DNA of 64,000 bases, taken from NCBI GenBank assembly GCA_002900995.3, contig CM035311.1:992001-1056000 (forward strand), read 5' to 3'. This DNA is from Ganoderma boninense (Eukaryota; Basidiomycota; Agaricomycetes; Polyporales; Polyporaceae). A program made the translations under genes and the position numbers. Shown here in pieces: positions 46,201 through 58,935 of the stretch. How positions within the stretch are numbered: the stretch's first letter is position 1; each line of letters opens with the position of its first letter. Under the pieces are notes generated by a model. That model was given only the letters and a program-made list of their open reading frames with translations. It had not been told where the DNA came from and ran no database searches.

Positions 46201-47608
46201 TCACGCTCCCCGTGCCGGACGAAGCAGAATTCCTGGACAATCTGCTGCAGTGGATTTCTGCGCATGCGGAGAATGCCCTACAAAGAGACGCCCTTAACCA
46301 CCTGGTAGCGGCCGTCGTGAATAGACATGCGGACAGTGAGTCCTCCATCTTCCCGTACTAGTGGGGCATGGGGCTTACTTGTGGATCTGGCACCACCAGA
46401 GATCAACACGTTCCTGTCATCCAGTGTAGATGTCTTCTGGTCGTCACAAATTGCGGACGCGTCCAAGCCGAGTGAGGCCCGGAGGCACGCCATAGGGACG
46501 TTTACATGGGTACGGCTCTACACGCTACGCCGAGTGTATCTGGCTGATCATGGTGGTGTAGCTCACAAAAGCGCTGCTCGTTCGTGGACACGCGAGTGCA
46601 ATGAAGAACGTGGATCGCCTGATCGAGCTCTTCGACGATGAAAGCGTCAGCTGGGATGCCGCGCGAGCGGTCGGTAGGATACCTGGTGCTGACAAGGTCC
46701 TGACCAAAAAGCATCATGCGGTTATGAGGGTAAGGTGGACGTGGACATGAGAAGAACGAGCCTGCGATTTACTGACCATCGCTCCAGATTCTGTACGCTC
46801 AGAAGTACACGAACTCTGTCCTGCCGCGGATTGTCGAAGGCGCGAAGGTCTCTCGTACGTCTAGTGTTAGCTTGGAAGAGATTTGCACACGCTGACTGGG
46901 CCTGCAGAGTCGTCCCGGCAGAACGCTTATCTAGTTGCCCTCGCCGCCCTGATCAAGTCCGTGCCCAAGTCGACGTACGCACACCAGATGCCTTCTGTGA
47001 GACTCGTTGCTTGCTTGGATACCCGTTCTCCTCACTCAGTACCCATGACCCGTCATCATTCAGCTCATGCCTCTGCTATTACGTGGTCTCGACCTCCCAG
47101 ACAACGAGATCCGTGCAGGTGTCATTGACACGCTCCAGGCGGCCGCTACGTCGGGCGACAAGGAGAACAACGTCATCTCTGAGCATGCAGGGAGCCTGGT
47201 GTCGACGATGCTGAAGAACAGCATGGTCTCTCAGATGCCATCTGCGGTTAGCTCCCTCTTCGTTTTCACCATCTCCTGCGACCCGACGATGACACAATTG
47301 TCCGTTCTTACAGAAAGTCCGTATGGCTGCGTTGCGCTATCTGGCCACGCTGCCGAGCGTGGTCAGGTATGATATCCTCCACCCGCAGAAGGCAACTGTA
47401 ATCCGCGAGCTGGCGAAGGCTCTGGACGACCCGAAGCGTGTCGTGAGGAGCGAAGCGGTAGAAGCACGGTAAGTTATCCCTCACTCTTTTACTATGCTAT
47501 GCCTGACTTCGCTTCGTGCCAGAACAAATTGGTTAGTCACTCTCCCGAGATAACGCTGGCTACGAGGTCGCTGACCATCTTTCGCACAGGTTCAAATTCA
47601 CAGGCTAG
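43289..47608 (+). CDS. MMS19: MMS19, HEAT-repeat subunit of the cytosolic iron-sulfur targeting complex
   Basis: MMS19 hands Fe-S clusters to DNA polymerases, helicases and TFIIH and so supports replication and excision repair. The ATG at 43289 gives MERIDRLVRTWIASEQEQEIQDT. Characteristic N-terminal text follows in order: LLHVVKSLGEFLTSEEDDLR, AFYCGKLEDTETIIPALKGL, LMLAFAIDRVLLIEFEVDKF, then CYFPITFRPPPNDPYGITSE and DLKATLRSCLHASPAFGKLA, which is the best family marker. HEAT-like helices continue through KYIDRLVPRLYNLFI to the C-terminal block PLLLRGLDLPDNEIRAGVID and ATLPSVVRYDILHPQ. The last exon encodes W-FKFTG after a split Trp codon and stops at TAG 47606-47608. There are more than fifteen short introns; I did not fix every boundary, and the frame across them was judged by motif continuity only. 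Confidence 0.88.
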
Positions 47609-47979
47609 TGCGCACGCACGTACGGCGTCCGAAGTAAACGGGTATGTATCATTTGCGGTTGTCATCTATGTAGAACAGTTTCTGCGTCAGAATACAGCGG
47701 GGGGCGCGTCGATTTATGGTATTAGTAGCAGCAGCCTGTCAATGTGTAGCGAAAGATGTACTAGATACTTGTGTGCATGTGTGGTCGTGACGACAAACAA
47801 ACTGCCCTCCACCCCACCACTGTCTCCTTCAGCCCATGCGTCCCCAATATCCTCTGAGATAACCAAGCGAGCGGGCATAACGATAACCAGGTCTCTTAAC
47901 AGACCGCACCCCACAACCAGACCGGACGAACGAACGAACGAACCGAGAGCACCTCTCGAGCCAGAGCCAGGCATCAGAC
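47609..47979. other. Intergenic region between convergent genes
   Basis: 371 bases of shared 3' flank; a short CGAA tandem lies near 47926-47942. Nothing else recognised. Confidence 0.5.
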
Positions 47980-49707
47980 TCATGAGACGGCCGCGATGAT
48001 CGCCTGCGTCTTCTCGTTCGCCTCGAGCAGCGCCTGCTCAAACGCTTTGAGATGCTCCTGCACAATCTTGCGCCCGTCTATCCTCCTCTGCACGCGCGGC
48101 GGCGACATCGCCCCGGCGCCGCCCGGGGGCGTGTCCCCGTCGGCGACGCCCGCCTCCCACTTCTCTATCCGCACGCGGCTGCGCTCCGCGCTGTCCCACT
48201 CCGTGCGCCACCCGCCGAGCTTGTTCTTGAGCGCGCGGATCTTCCTGCCCGCCTCCGTCGTCGCGGCCGCGTTCACCTGCGTGTGCTCCGATATCGTCGC
48301 GAGCGACGTCGCGGTGCTCGTCGTGAACGTCCGCAGGTTCGTGAGGAGCGGGAGCGCGGCGGCGGGCGTGGCGGGCCCGCTCAGCGGCGGGGGCGGCGGG
48401 AACTCGGCCTTGATTGGGGTGACTTGTGGGGAATACCGCTCGTCGTACTCGTCCTCGCCGTCGTCGTCGTGGTCGCCCAGCCGCGCCCGCTGGAGCGGGT
48501 CGACCTCCCAGTCGTTCGCGTCCTCCATGATGCCGTCCACCTCCGCCGCCTCCGCCTTCCCCATCCCTGTCCCCGATCCTGCCCCTCCTGTTGCTGCTGC
48601 CGAGCGGGCGGACGAGGGCCCGGGGGTGTGTGCGCTGGAGCTGGCGTCGGGGGCGGTGACGAGGTCCTCGAGCTCGGGGAGGCGCGCGAGGGCGTCGGTG
48701 CCGCCGGGATCGGCGGAGATCTTGCGGAACTCACGCTCGTACTCGAGCAGCTCGCGCACCTGGCCCTCGCGGTCGCGCGTCGCGTCGTTGATCCGCCGTA
48801 TCACGTCCGACGCGAGCCGCTCCAGCGTCCCCGTCCCCGTCCCCGCCCCGCCTGTCAGGGATGATGTCGAGCTCGAGAGGGGGAGGGGGTCGGCGGCGTC
48901 GAGGCGGCGGAGTTGGGCGAGGAACTTCTCGGTGTACTCGAGGTCGGCCGCGAGGATCGCCATCGGGTCCTGCTGCTCGGGCTGCCGCCGGGGGCGCGTC
49001 GGGGACGCGACGGGACTCCGGAAGCCGGGGTCCAGCGTCGAGGACACGTCCACTGCCGCCGTCGCCGCTGTGGGGTCGTCCAGATTTGAGTGCGATAGTG
49101 GCTGCCCGAAGTCGAGCTCGTGCGCGGGCGAGTGTGGCGACGCGCCGTTGAGCTGGGCGGCGAGCGAGTTCGCCGCAGGGGACCCGTTGCTGCCGCCGCC
49201 GCCGAAGTGCACGTCGTCTTCGTACGGGGTGTGCGAATGTGGGGAGGACTCGTCGTAGGACCCGGAGGGGAGGCCGTCGATGCCCTCCGCGCCCTCGTCG
49301 TACTCGATGCCGAACTCCTCCGCGAGGAGCTTGGAGCCCGTGCTCGGCTCGGGGAGGAGTGCTGCGGCGAGCTCGTGCGCGAGGGAATGGCGGCCGTTCA
49401 CCTCGTCGTCGGCAAGAGAGGCGGCGAGCGGCGAGCTGCGGAGGGACGCGGAGGATTTGCGGCCGTTGAGGCTGAGGGATTGTCTTGAGGGTGACTTGCG
49501 GAGGGAGGAGGACCCGCCGGAATTGGGAGAGAGGTATCGGGGGCTGAAGAGGTCGTCGCCGGGCTCGAGGGAGGGCATCGTGTGTGAGATCGAGGGCAAT
49601 CCAGAATGCGAATGCAAGGAGTGGGAGGAGTGGTTAAGCCAAGGACAAAGACGGCGGGCCCGCTGGGGTTGGGGACTGTGGTGGCTTGAGGGAACGTTAC
49701 TTGACAA
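47980..49707 (-). CDS. Unknown Ser/Pro-rich protein with coiled-coil segments (single exon)
   Basis: An uninterrupted minus-strand frame of 575 codons, unusual in this intron-rich window. I do not recognise the family. The first ATG (49707) gives a His/Ser-rich lead; the in-frame ATG at 49578 (MPSLEPGDDLFSPRYLSP) looks like a more natural start. Visible parts: a Ser-rich N-terminus with LRKSPSRQSLSLNG and LAHELAAALLPEPS; an acidic segment (EEFGIEYDEGAEGID); a helical region AILAADLEYTEKFLAQLRRLD; a second helical block ERLASDVIRRINDATRDREGQ to YEREFRKIS; a disordered acidic/Pro stretch; and a conserved-looking C-terminus with LATISEHTQVNAAATTEAGR, RALKNKLGGWRTEWDSAE, and a final helix GRKIVQEHLKAFEQALLEAN. 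The helical blocks suggest a cytoskeletal, cell-polarity or trafficking scaffold, but that is a guess. Confidence 0.75.
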   Translation of the reverse strand: MSSNVPSSHHSPQPQRARRLCPWLNHSSHSLHSHSGLPSISHTMPSLEPGDDLFSPRYLSPNSGGSSSLRKSPSRQSLSLNGRKSSASLRSSPLAASLADDEVNGRHSLAHELAAALLPEPSTGSKLLAEEFGIEYDEGAEGIDGLPSGSYDESSPHSHTPYEDDVHFGGGGSNGSPAANSLAAQLNGASPHSPAHELDFGQPLSHSNLDDPTAATAAVDVSSTLDPGFRSPVASPTRPRRQPEQQDPMAILAADLEYTEKFLAQLRRLDAADPLPLSSSTSSLTGGAGTGTGTLERLASDVIRRINDATRDREGQVRELLEYEREFRKISADPGGTDALARLPELEDLVTAPDASSSAHTPGPSSARSAAATGGAGSGTGMGKAEAAEVDGIMEDANDWEVDPLQRARLGDHDDDGEDEYDERYSPQVTPIKAEFPPPPPLSGPATPAAALPLLTNLRTFTTSTATSLATISEHTQVNAAATTEAGRKIRALKNKLGGWRTEWDSAERSRVRIEKWEAGVADGDTPPGGAGAMSPPRVQRRIDGRKIVQEHLKAFEQALLEANEKTQAIIAAVS

Positions 49708-50012
49708 CGCTCAATTCGGCGCCCACGCGTCGACTACTCTTCGGGTAACTAACTGCCTTTGATTAGATTACAAACCTATTTACGTGTCTCGCTAAGTAAG
49801 AACGCCTACTCCATAAATACACTAACACTATGTACGGTTCTGATTATAAGATACTCTATATAACGAGAACTCTAGAGGGAAAAGAGTCGATCTACAAGTG
49901 ACTCTACTCAGGACGGGTGTGCGGGTATCTTCTATGTGTCTATGGAATCGTCCTCTCAGTCTTCCTGAACCAATTAAGAGCATCGAGAAAAGTCACTATA
50001 ATCTGTATGGTA
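49708..50012. other. Intergenic region, AT-rich
   Basis: 305 bases, distinctly more AT-rich than the flanking exons; upstream of the unknown gene and downstream of the F-box gene. Nothing recognised. Confidence 0.5.
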
Positions 50013-52277
50013 TCATCTACGGCCAGCCACAACCGCTTCGAACCGCACGCAGACCTCTGCGTCTGGGCAGTCGATACTCGTCACAGTTGGGAAGATCGAC
50101 AGCAGAGCATCGACGACAGCGGACGCATCCACCTTGCCAGCCGCGCCACCGTGACTGGTCCTCCCCACCGTAAGACTGCGCAGTCGCGCCACGAACTTCG
50201 CCCTCTCCCCCGCGGGCGCGATCACGCACGGGGCAGGCGCACTCAGCGACAAGCTCTCTAAGAAGCGGAACGACCGCGCAACAATCCCATATGCCTCACA
50301 CGTCATCTGGGACTTCGGCTGCGTCGTCTCCCCCTCTTCCTCGTGCGCCTCCCCCGCGCCCACCTGCATCTCCTCCGGCTCCCCCTCGGGGGTGCAGCTC
50401 TCGGGCGTCCCGAGGTCGAGACGCTCGAGGAGCGGCCACCAGCGCGCCATCGTCTCCAAGTCCTTATCAAACAGGTCCGGCTCCCGCAGCGTGAAGCTCC
50501 TCAGCTGCCGCACGCGCGCGAGCGGGCTCAGCGCGCCGACCGCGTACCCCCGCGCGTGGTGGTTCTCGTCCTGCTCCTCGTCGTGCACCGTGCGGTCCTC
50601 GATGAGCAGGTCGCGCAGGTTTCCCGCCGCCTTCTGCGCGAGCAGCTCGAAGACGGGCTTCATGCGTGCCTCAAGTCCAGCTTGCCTGGCGCCCCCGTCC
50701 CCGTCCATGTCGAGCGACAGCTTGCGCAGGACGCCGGTGGGGATGTATGCGAGGAGCGTCGCAAGGACGGGGGCGTTGGTCCGTATCGACAGCTCCTCCA
50801 GCGCAGGGAAGAACGCAGCGTCTCCCATCGGCGAGCTCTGTGCAAAGGCGTCCTCTAGCTCGCCTGCGTCGAAATGGCTCGCGTGCACCTCGAGGGTCCG
50901 GAGCGCCGGGAATGCCGCGATGGCGGCCAACGTATCGCACGCGAGGGAGTCGCCGGTGTGCACCGTGAGGCTGCGGAGCTGCGTGAGGGACGCGAGCACG
51001 CTGTTGAGCGTGTCTGACATGCGTCCGCGGAGCTGGAGCGTGCGGAGGCGCGGGGCGGTGGGGAGGAAGCGCGCGACGGCGGCGCTGCGGTCGAACACGC
51101 TGTGCGGCTTGCGCGAGAAGCTGAGGTTCACGGCGACGCGCGTCAGGAGGGGCGAGTGGATCCATGCGGAGGGCGCGAGGCAGCCGGCGTTGACGAGCGA
51201 GACGGACTCGAGGTGCGGGAAGACGTCGTGGCCGTGCTCTTCGGAGAGCTTGAGGGAGGGGATGGAGACGAAGCCGTCGGCGTAGACGACGTGTCGCACG
51301 CGTTTCGCGTAGTCCTCGACGATCGGTGTCGCTTTCGCGGTGCACTGAGAGTACGGGGTTAGTTGTGTGCCTGAATCATCCTTTGCATCCTTCTCCGAAA
51401 CTGGTGTTCGCGTGATACACGCGAAATATCGCAATACGCGCGAACTTCCGAACAGAACGGGGCAAAACCATCGTAGCCACGCTTGGAGTGAAGGAAAGTA
51501 TAAACGTATGCGTGACTATACACTGAGTGTCTCCACATAGAGTCATCCTGCTCAGCGAGTGCGCCGGGCCAAGCCCGAGAATCCCGGCACGGCACATGTA
51601 TGACCTTCCTGAATGCGCTCACGGTCACCAGCAGAAAAAGATCCCCATCTAAGTATATGCAGCGGAAGGCCTAGGGATAGACTCGTCGAAGGGCACAAGC
51701 AATTGTACTATACAGAAGTCCAGGACGCGGAAGGAATGCGCTCCCGTCCGCTACACCGATAACGCTCCAGCAGACAGCGTCGCAATTAAGCATGCCTCCG
51801 GCCATCTCGGGCAGCAACGGAATCGACGTCAAGAGTGTGCAACTTGACGTTGGATTTTCGGGACTGAAACGAGATTGTCGAAGCATACTGTGCAGCATAC
51901 ACCGACATGCATGACTCGGGTGTACATGACAAGCACGACATCGCACCATACGTATGACGGAAAGAGCTGGCGCGAGGCACTTCAGGAGGGAAAAAACGCG
52001 AGCAGACGCAGACACCAGCTGCATGCGGATGACGACGGGATGGGTCCCAAGGAATAGACGAGCAACTCACCTCGTCGCACTTCGGATCCGGAAGCAAGGC
52101 AAGGAGGGGCTTGAGCCCGCCCATCCTGCGCCATAGCCTGTCCAACGCGGGGTCCGTCCAGGTCTTGCAGCAGCGCGCGAGCTGGCCGTACGTCCACTTG
52201 GGCTCGGAGTCGCGGAGGTCTCCGCAAAAGTCGAATATGAGCTGGAGGACCTCGTCGATGCAGAGGGCGGGATGCAT
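50013..52277 (-). CDS. F-box-like leucine-rich-repeat protein
   Basis: Likely a substrate adaptor of an SCF ubiquitin ligase; inferred from the domain layout common in mushrooms. Two exons on the minus strand, 52277-52071 and 51344-50013, give 512 residues in frame (phase 0). Exon 1 is an F-box-like start: MHPALCIDEVLQLIFDFCGD, then YGQLARCCKTWTDPALDRLW. Exon 2 has degenerate leucine-rich repeats: FPHLESVSLVNAGCLAPSAW, PRLRTLQLRGRM, LTQLRSLTVHTG, FPALRTLEVHAS, FPALEELSIRTN, and WPLLERLDLGTPES. An acidic insert (PEGEPEEMQVGAGEAHEEEGE) and a C-terminal LRSLTVGRTSHGG complete it. The 726-nt intron (51345-52070) has a GTGAGT donor and a CTCAG acceptor but is long for this genome, so a small extra exon inside it cannot be excluded. 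Confidence 0.8.
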
Positions 52278-52761
52278 GGCGGATCGCGATCGCTGGGGAG
52301 ACGGAGGCTGAGAGCAGAGGGACTAGGGAAAGTAAGAGAAATCTGCGAAGGCGGCCGGGCACTGCCCGGGGCCTAGTTTAAAAGAAGGAGAGGGAATGAG
52401 GACGGCATGGGTGAATGCAGTCGCGGTTTGACAAGCACTCAGGCTGAGACTGTGGCGGACAACCGTGGCGGTCCTCGGATGCACAAATGACGCTCACCTC
52501 CCGATCCCCCTGCCAAAATTTCCCTCTCCTTCTCCTCCGATTGGCTGATTTCGCCGGGCCGGCGCGGAAAAGTCTACCTGCGCGCTATCTCCAGGGCAAG
52601 TGCCGCAAGATGCAACGATCGGACTGCCTGACGCAAGAGCAGAACATGAGGAAGAGCAAACTGATAGCATTGCACAGTAGCGGGAGGATACAGGCTCGTC
52701 ATAGGCATACAGCGTGGTACATGGCTTCGAAGCACAGAAGGGCATGGATCAAGGCAGACGC
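52278..52761. other. Intergenic region
   Basis: Upstream of the F-box gene and downstream of the ubiquitin fusion gene. Nothing recognised. Confidence 0.5.
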
Positions 52762-53587
<826 letters not shown>

Positions 53588-53606
53588 TCATGCGCGTCTC
53601 GCAGGA

Positions 53607-53613
53607 CTATATA
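53607..53613 (-). promoter_or_regulatory. TATA box of the ubiquitin-S27a gene
   Basis: TATATAG on the minus strand, about 100 bases upstream of the 5' UTR intron donor and 173 upstream of the ATG, at a fitting distance for a transcription start near 53580. Confidence 0.5.
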
Positions 53614-53881
53614 GCCTGGGCTTAGTCAGCGAATAGTTTCTGTGGATGGTCCGTGCATTAAGGTTTGTAAAGGTTCGGGCTCCGGCCTGACTCCGCCCGA
53701 GCGGCGCCTGACCAGTTCCCTTACCGAGACGCGTCGCGCGACACGCGTTGGCGCCCACGACGCGTCCTCGCCACACGAGCACTCTCGGAGCAAGGCTAGC
53801 GCGACTCTTGTTTGACTACTGCACATTGCTCCTGTCTAGACTATACACCACGCGACTTTCCCCCAGTACTACCCTTGGAAC

Positions 53882-55397
53882 ATGGACAGTGACGAGGAGA
53901 TGCGTATGGATGACAAGGAACCTATCAATTGGCCAACAGGTGGCAAGGGGAAGGGCAAAGCCACGGCAAATGACGAGCCATACGATCTCGAGAACTTGCC
54001 ATGGTACGCCTGCTGAGCGATAACTCCGTGTCCGCAGTCCATGACAAAGTACTAGGGTAGAGAAGTATCGGCCAGTGACGTTGGACGACGTCGTGTCCCA
54101 CCACGACATCACTAGCACAAGTAAGTCACGCTCGATGTATGCAGAGCAAGCGGACGGGAGCTGACCATGCGCCGTGGCGAACAAGTCGAGAAGTTCATCG
54201 AGAAGAACCGGTTACCGCACCTGTTGTTCTATGGCCCGCCGGGCACCGGAAAGACGTCGACCATCCTCGCGGTCGCGCGTCGAATATACGGCGCCGACTA
54301 CCGCAAACAGATCCTCGAGGTACGTTGCCCTCCCTCCCCATACGCTCTCGCAATCTCCCTGCCCCTCCAGCCCGCCGGGACCCACCATGCCATGCTCACG
54401 ATGCCCCCGCCCCCGCCGCTCTCCTCCCCCAGCTGAATGCGTCGGACGACCGCGGGATCGACGTGGTGCGCGAGCAGATCAAGAACTTCGCGGAGACGCG
54501 CACGCTGTTCGCCAAGGGCTACAAGCTGATCGTGCTCGACGAGGCGGACATGATGACGACCGCGGCGCAGTCCGCGCTCCGGCGCGTCATCGAGCAGTAC
54601 ACCCGCAACGTCCGCTTCTGCATCATCTGCAACTACGTCAACAAGATCATCCCCGCCATCCAGAGCCGCTGCACCCGCTTCCGCTTCTCGCCCCTCCCCG
54701 CGTCCGAGGTCGAGAAGCGCGTGGACACCGTCATCGAGGCCGAGGGGTGCGTGTCATGTCGTTTTTCGTCCTTCCGTTGGCGGCGAGGGTGGGGGTTGGG
54801 GTCGTTGGGCTGACTGTGACTGGCGATGCGACAGGGTGAAGATGACGGCGGAGGGGAAGCAGGCGCTGCTGAAGCTCTCGAAGGGCGACATGCGCCGCGC
54901 GCTGAACGTCCTCCAAGCGTGTCATGCCGCATACGAGCTCACTGGGGAGGCGGAGATCTACAACTGCACCGGTAACCCACAACCCGCCGACGTCGAGACG
55001 ATAGTCAACTCGATGCTGCAAGATGACTTCACGACGTCGTATAACAGTACGAGCCGTCCTCGAGCCCTCTTGCGTTGCTTCGGCTCGGCTAATGGTGGCG
55101 CGCAGTGATCTCGGCGTTGAAAACGGATCGCGGACTCGCGTTACCGGACCTCCTCAATGGCGCATATGAGTACATCGAGACGATCAACTTCAAGCCGCAT
55201 GCGCGCATATACCTACTAGACTTTCTCGCCACGACCGAGTGTGTTCATCTTGACTTTTGTTTGCTTCACATTGCATGCTAATGGCGGGGGGATATCTTAG
55301 GCATCGACTGTCAACTGGAGGCAATGAGAAGATCCAGTTCACTGCGCTTCTGGGTGCCTTCAAGCATGCAGTTGAGCTATCAGCCAAAGATGCATAA
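53882..55397 (+). CDS. RFC3: Replication factor C subunit 3 (orthologue of human RFC5/p36)
   Basis: An AAA+ subunit of the clamp loader that opens PCNA and places it on primed DNA. The ATG at 53882 gives [17 protein letters not shown]; after a short intron comes [18 protein letters not shown]. The Walker A motif is [12 protein letters not shown] (about 54227-54262). Next come the box with [20 protein letters not shown], the Walker B motif [11 protein letters not shown], the Arg-finger SRC motif ([14 protein letters not shown]), and sensor 2 [12 protein letters not shown]. The block [20 protein letters not shown] is typical of the Rfc3/RFC5 subgroup. The collar domain runs to [12 protein letters not shown] and stops at TAA 55395-55397. 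About seven short introns, for example 54319-54433 and 54749-54834. The small and large AAA+ lobes and collar appear complete. Confidence 0.93.
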
Positions 55398-58300
55398 TAT
55401 TTCTTTCCCATTTTTGTATAGGTCACAATGGTCTTTGCATTGCAATACATCAGGAAAAAAAAGCTTGCCTACATAGGTGTCTGTAGCCTATGGAGTCTTG
55501 TAGGTCGCGTAGACAAGTCCCGTTTCTGTAGAGCGCCGTATTGCCACGCCAAGCCTACGTAGTCCTCCGTAAAAGCCCTGTAGATGCCTGTAGTTGCTGA
55601 TAAGTAGCTTGCACACATTCACATTACTCGAATATCGCAGAATCAAATATATTTCACAAGCCGTAAGAGAACGTACAATATAGACAACTACTACCAAAGA
55701 TAAATCGTACACTGAATGCGTATATGTAGTACAACTATACGGTATTCATACACTGCAATAGAACGCACCAAGCCATAGCACACAACGACTCGTGCTGTGC
55801 GCCGTACAACATTGCAAAAGACGATACTCAGTCACCAGTGTCGCTCCGTGCATATCCCTACCAAACATACCTGTACTCCTCAACAGTGTACCCGAAAGGA
55901 TCACGTACCTGAGCAGTAAGCCTGCCGACGCCATGACAGCTGAAGCAAAACCTCTTACCAATCCCGCCTCCATGGGTGTGTACAATAAATCCACTTAACT
56001 GAACGGTTCAAACACAGGCCTGCTTACAGCGGCGGGAACAGCGCACGCACCAGGGGGTGAATACAAACCCGAGAGGCACGGACAGCACCTCCACTAGACA
56101 CAGGGAGGAACCGAGGACCGAAGGAGGATGGAATGGCTGACACAAGGGAGTACGCACCGAAGATATACACCTCTGAGGGGCTTACACTTCGAGAGCTCCT
56201 GTGCAAGGGTCAGGAAGAGCCAGCGACGGACATCCCGAAGCACTGGGATGCTGCGAAACCAGCGATTGGCCGACAAGATGGCAGCAGTATTTGAGCAGAG
56301 CGAGGACAATGGGCAAAAGCCAGATAGGGACAAGGGCTGTGTCCAGCGACTCGGACCAGAGAGGGCACAGGAGAGGGCACGGAGGAGACCAGAACCAGAG
56401 CGGGAGGAGCAAGAGTGGACTTGGTGGACGAAAAATCGTCAGCAAAGCGCAGCATTGTCTCGTTGGCAACGGGTAGCGCCCACTTTAGGGCAGGCCTGCA
56501 CTGACTTGACGCCGCGCTGATCTGCTGCCCGTCCAGCGTTGGTTTATCAGAAACTCATCGGTACTCGATCTTCCAAAGCCACGGATGGTCGGATAGCATG
56601 CTTACTGAAGTTCCTTCAATATTTATGGGCAAATTGTGAGCGTATTCATTACCTGATTTTTGACTGATTGTACGGGGAGTACAGGGCGCTATATTAAACT
56701 CCAGAGCGCACTGCGAGAACTATGTAGACTACAGAGCCTACGTGGTTCTTAGTGGTGGCTCTGTAGGAATTCTTTCTTCCTGATGTATATATATCATCTA
56801 ATCATACGCAGCACTTGGGATGTCCATTGTACATCAGAGAACCCTAAGTAGTATGCCCCTTAGCTATTCTACCTCGCTGTCTTCTTCAGCAGTGTCACCA
56901 GCTAAAGTGTTACTTAGTGAGTTAACAACTCTGCTGGCAAAACTTGTGGCTCCATCTGAAGAATTTTCAAAAGTGAGAGTGTCTATAGCACTAGCACCCT
57001 GCATATGTTGGGTGGAGTGTTTGACTCTCTGAAGGTCCAGAACATCAGGAAACACCAATTTTCTCGAGAGTTGCCGTGGTCGCTCTGTAGCACTACGAGA
57101 GCTCACGAGCTCTCGCATCAACTCGATAGCGCTCGATAGCGCTACCGAGGCGCCGTGGGTGGCTGTAAATGACATTAGCGTTGATACGCTCCTCTCACAC
57201 TTTCAGCATCGGCTCTGAAGGCAGCAAACAAGCTGCATTTACCTGTTCACGCTCCGGTCCCCACCACGACGCTCCTCATGAGGCACTAGAGGACTGCAAT
57301 CCGACACGCAAGTCCCCACCAACCGGCCCTAAACCGTTCACGTGGTCCCATCAATCTGCCAGCTCAACGCCCAGCACGTCTTATCTCCTCCGTCCCCCGT
57401 CTTCTCTGTCTCCCTCCATGTTCTCGTACTGCTTGCCCCTCTCACCACTCTCTCTGGCCACCACAAAGCTAGGTACCTATAGCTCATTCAGCTAGCGGAG
57501 GTGTGTGTCCCTGAGGAGGCCCCAACGGGCCTTTGGAGTCTGCCTAGGTTGGTGCGCTGTCTTATAGCTAGGCAGCACTTGGATCCACCCGCTCCTGCAT
57601 TCGGTAAGTGTTTGTGTTTCATTCTGAACTCAGATTCAAATTGGTATGTGTCCAATTCTTTTCCTTCGATGCTCTTGCCTCCTCCAACCCCATTTTGCGA
57701 CTCGACCACGGCATGGATAGGCGTACCCACGGCGGTATCCGCCGTTGGCCGCAGTAGTGACCACTGGTGAGTGTTTTGGCAGATATCACTCCGTCTCTCC
57801 CCGCCTTTCATCTCCTGTTCAGTCCATACAAAGGTAAGTCTGTGTCTCCATTCAGTTGTTGTCCGAGCCTGGAAAAGGATGTATTCCGCCTCAAGGTCAG
57901 TCATCAGGTACTATATTGGAAAGGTATGTGGCCATATGTCTATAGGTTCTTCGGTGAGTCCTGGTGTAGCGAGTCTTCGTATGTTTAGACTGTAGGCACA
58001 CGGGTGATGCTACTGGCTGACAGCCGGGGCGGAAGTCTCGTCTACGCTGCTTCGGCATGTAGTACTTTTGTATAGCCTGTTATTTTTGAGCAATAAATGG
58101 AATTTTCATTGTCCTTTCACGTGGGTGTATAGCAGTTATGAACAAATGTGCCAATATGCACTCGTGCTCCCAGGTCTCGCTACGTCTCGGGAGGTCTATC
58201 GAGTGCTATCGGAGTACTTGATAGCCGCCGGTGGGTGCTATCGAGTCCTAAGTAAAGGGGTACCTTACTCTCAGTCTATCGCTACTCTCGAGGCTCGAGA

Positions 58301-58449
58301 GTACTAGCGAGTAAGGAGTTTTTTTCCTGATGAAGAAACCTTGAGATGAGAATTGAGGTCACCCTATGGCATGTGCCAGTTGAAGAAAAGTAATTCAGTA
58401 GAGTTTGAGAAGATATAAAAAATGGCATACGGAGAGGTGAATGATGTAA
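55398..58449. other. Gene-poor, AT-rich intergenic region between RFC3 and the retrotransposon
   Basis: Three kilobases without a recognisable protein. Repeated CTGTAG-like words occur near 55490-55600 and 56706-56770, and short self-complementary words (CGATAGCGCTCGATAGCGCT, GAGAGCTCACGAGCTCTC) near 57090-57150, with related tracts near 58190-58310. These look like decayed repeat DNA. A 138-codon minus-strand frame (57488-57904) and a 130-codon plus-strand frame (56128-56520) match nothing I know. Confidence 0.45.
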
Positions 58450-58909
58450 TGTTACGACTGGCTGTCGAGTAAGATCAGGGAGGAGGCTTACGAGACGAGC
58501 AAGGGCGTCGACGAGCACTTGTGCAGCGAGAGCGGAGCAGGGCTCGACAGTCAGGCTGGAGACAAGATGTATTGAGCGAGTAACTAACGAGCGAGAATAC
58601 AGCGAGGCTTACCTGGAGACAAGAGGTCGAAACTGAGGTCTCCAGGTAGCGAAGTACAGGCCTTATATACATGTAGTGGACAATGGGAACCGGGGACAAT
58701 AGGTAACTATGGACACGGGAACCAGTGGAAGAACAATGGTATGTAGTACAATGACGACGGGAACAATGGGTAACAGGAGTTATTGTACTGCGAGAACAAG
58801 GGACAGGTTTGCTAAACAACGGAGGACAATAAGGACGACGCGGGAGGCAAACAGTCCAAAAAGGGAAAGAGAGACGCCGGGGTAGGCGCTGAGCGTGCCG
58901 TTCATGACA
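58450..58909 (-). repeat. 3' LTR of the chromovirus
   Basis: Begins TGTCATGAACGG directly after the polypurine tract and ends ...CGTAACA, giving the TGT...ACA ends usual for LTRs. The end could instead be 58445 (ATTACA). Inside, TATATAAGG on the minus strand (58661-58669) is a good core promoter. The 5' LTR is out of view, so length (about 460 bp) and ends cannot be confirmed by comparison. Confidence 0.7.
58661..58669 (-). promoter_or_regulatory. TATA box within the 3' LTR
   Basis: TATATAAGG read on the minus strand, about 240 bases into the LTR, as expected near the U3/R boundary. Confidence 0.6.
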
Positions 58910-58935
58910 ATACCCCCCTCTTAAGGATCGTGTCC

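Noticed and set aside
49120..49488. Long plus-strand frames opposite the unknown coiled-coil gene (for example 47996-49258)
   Set aside because: High GC codon-position bias on the minus strand creates long antisense frames; the minus frame has the credible composition.
57488..57904. 138-codon minus-strand frame in the gene-poor region before the LTR
   Set aside because: Matches no family and the sequence around is repeat-like; evidence too thin for a gene.
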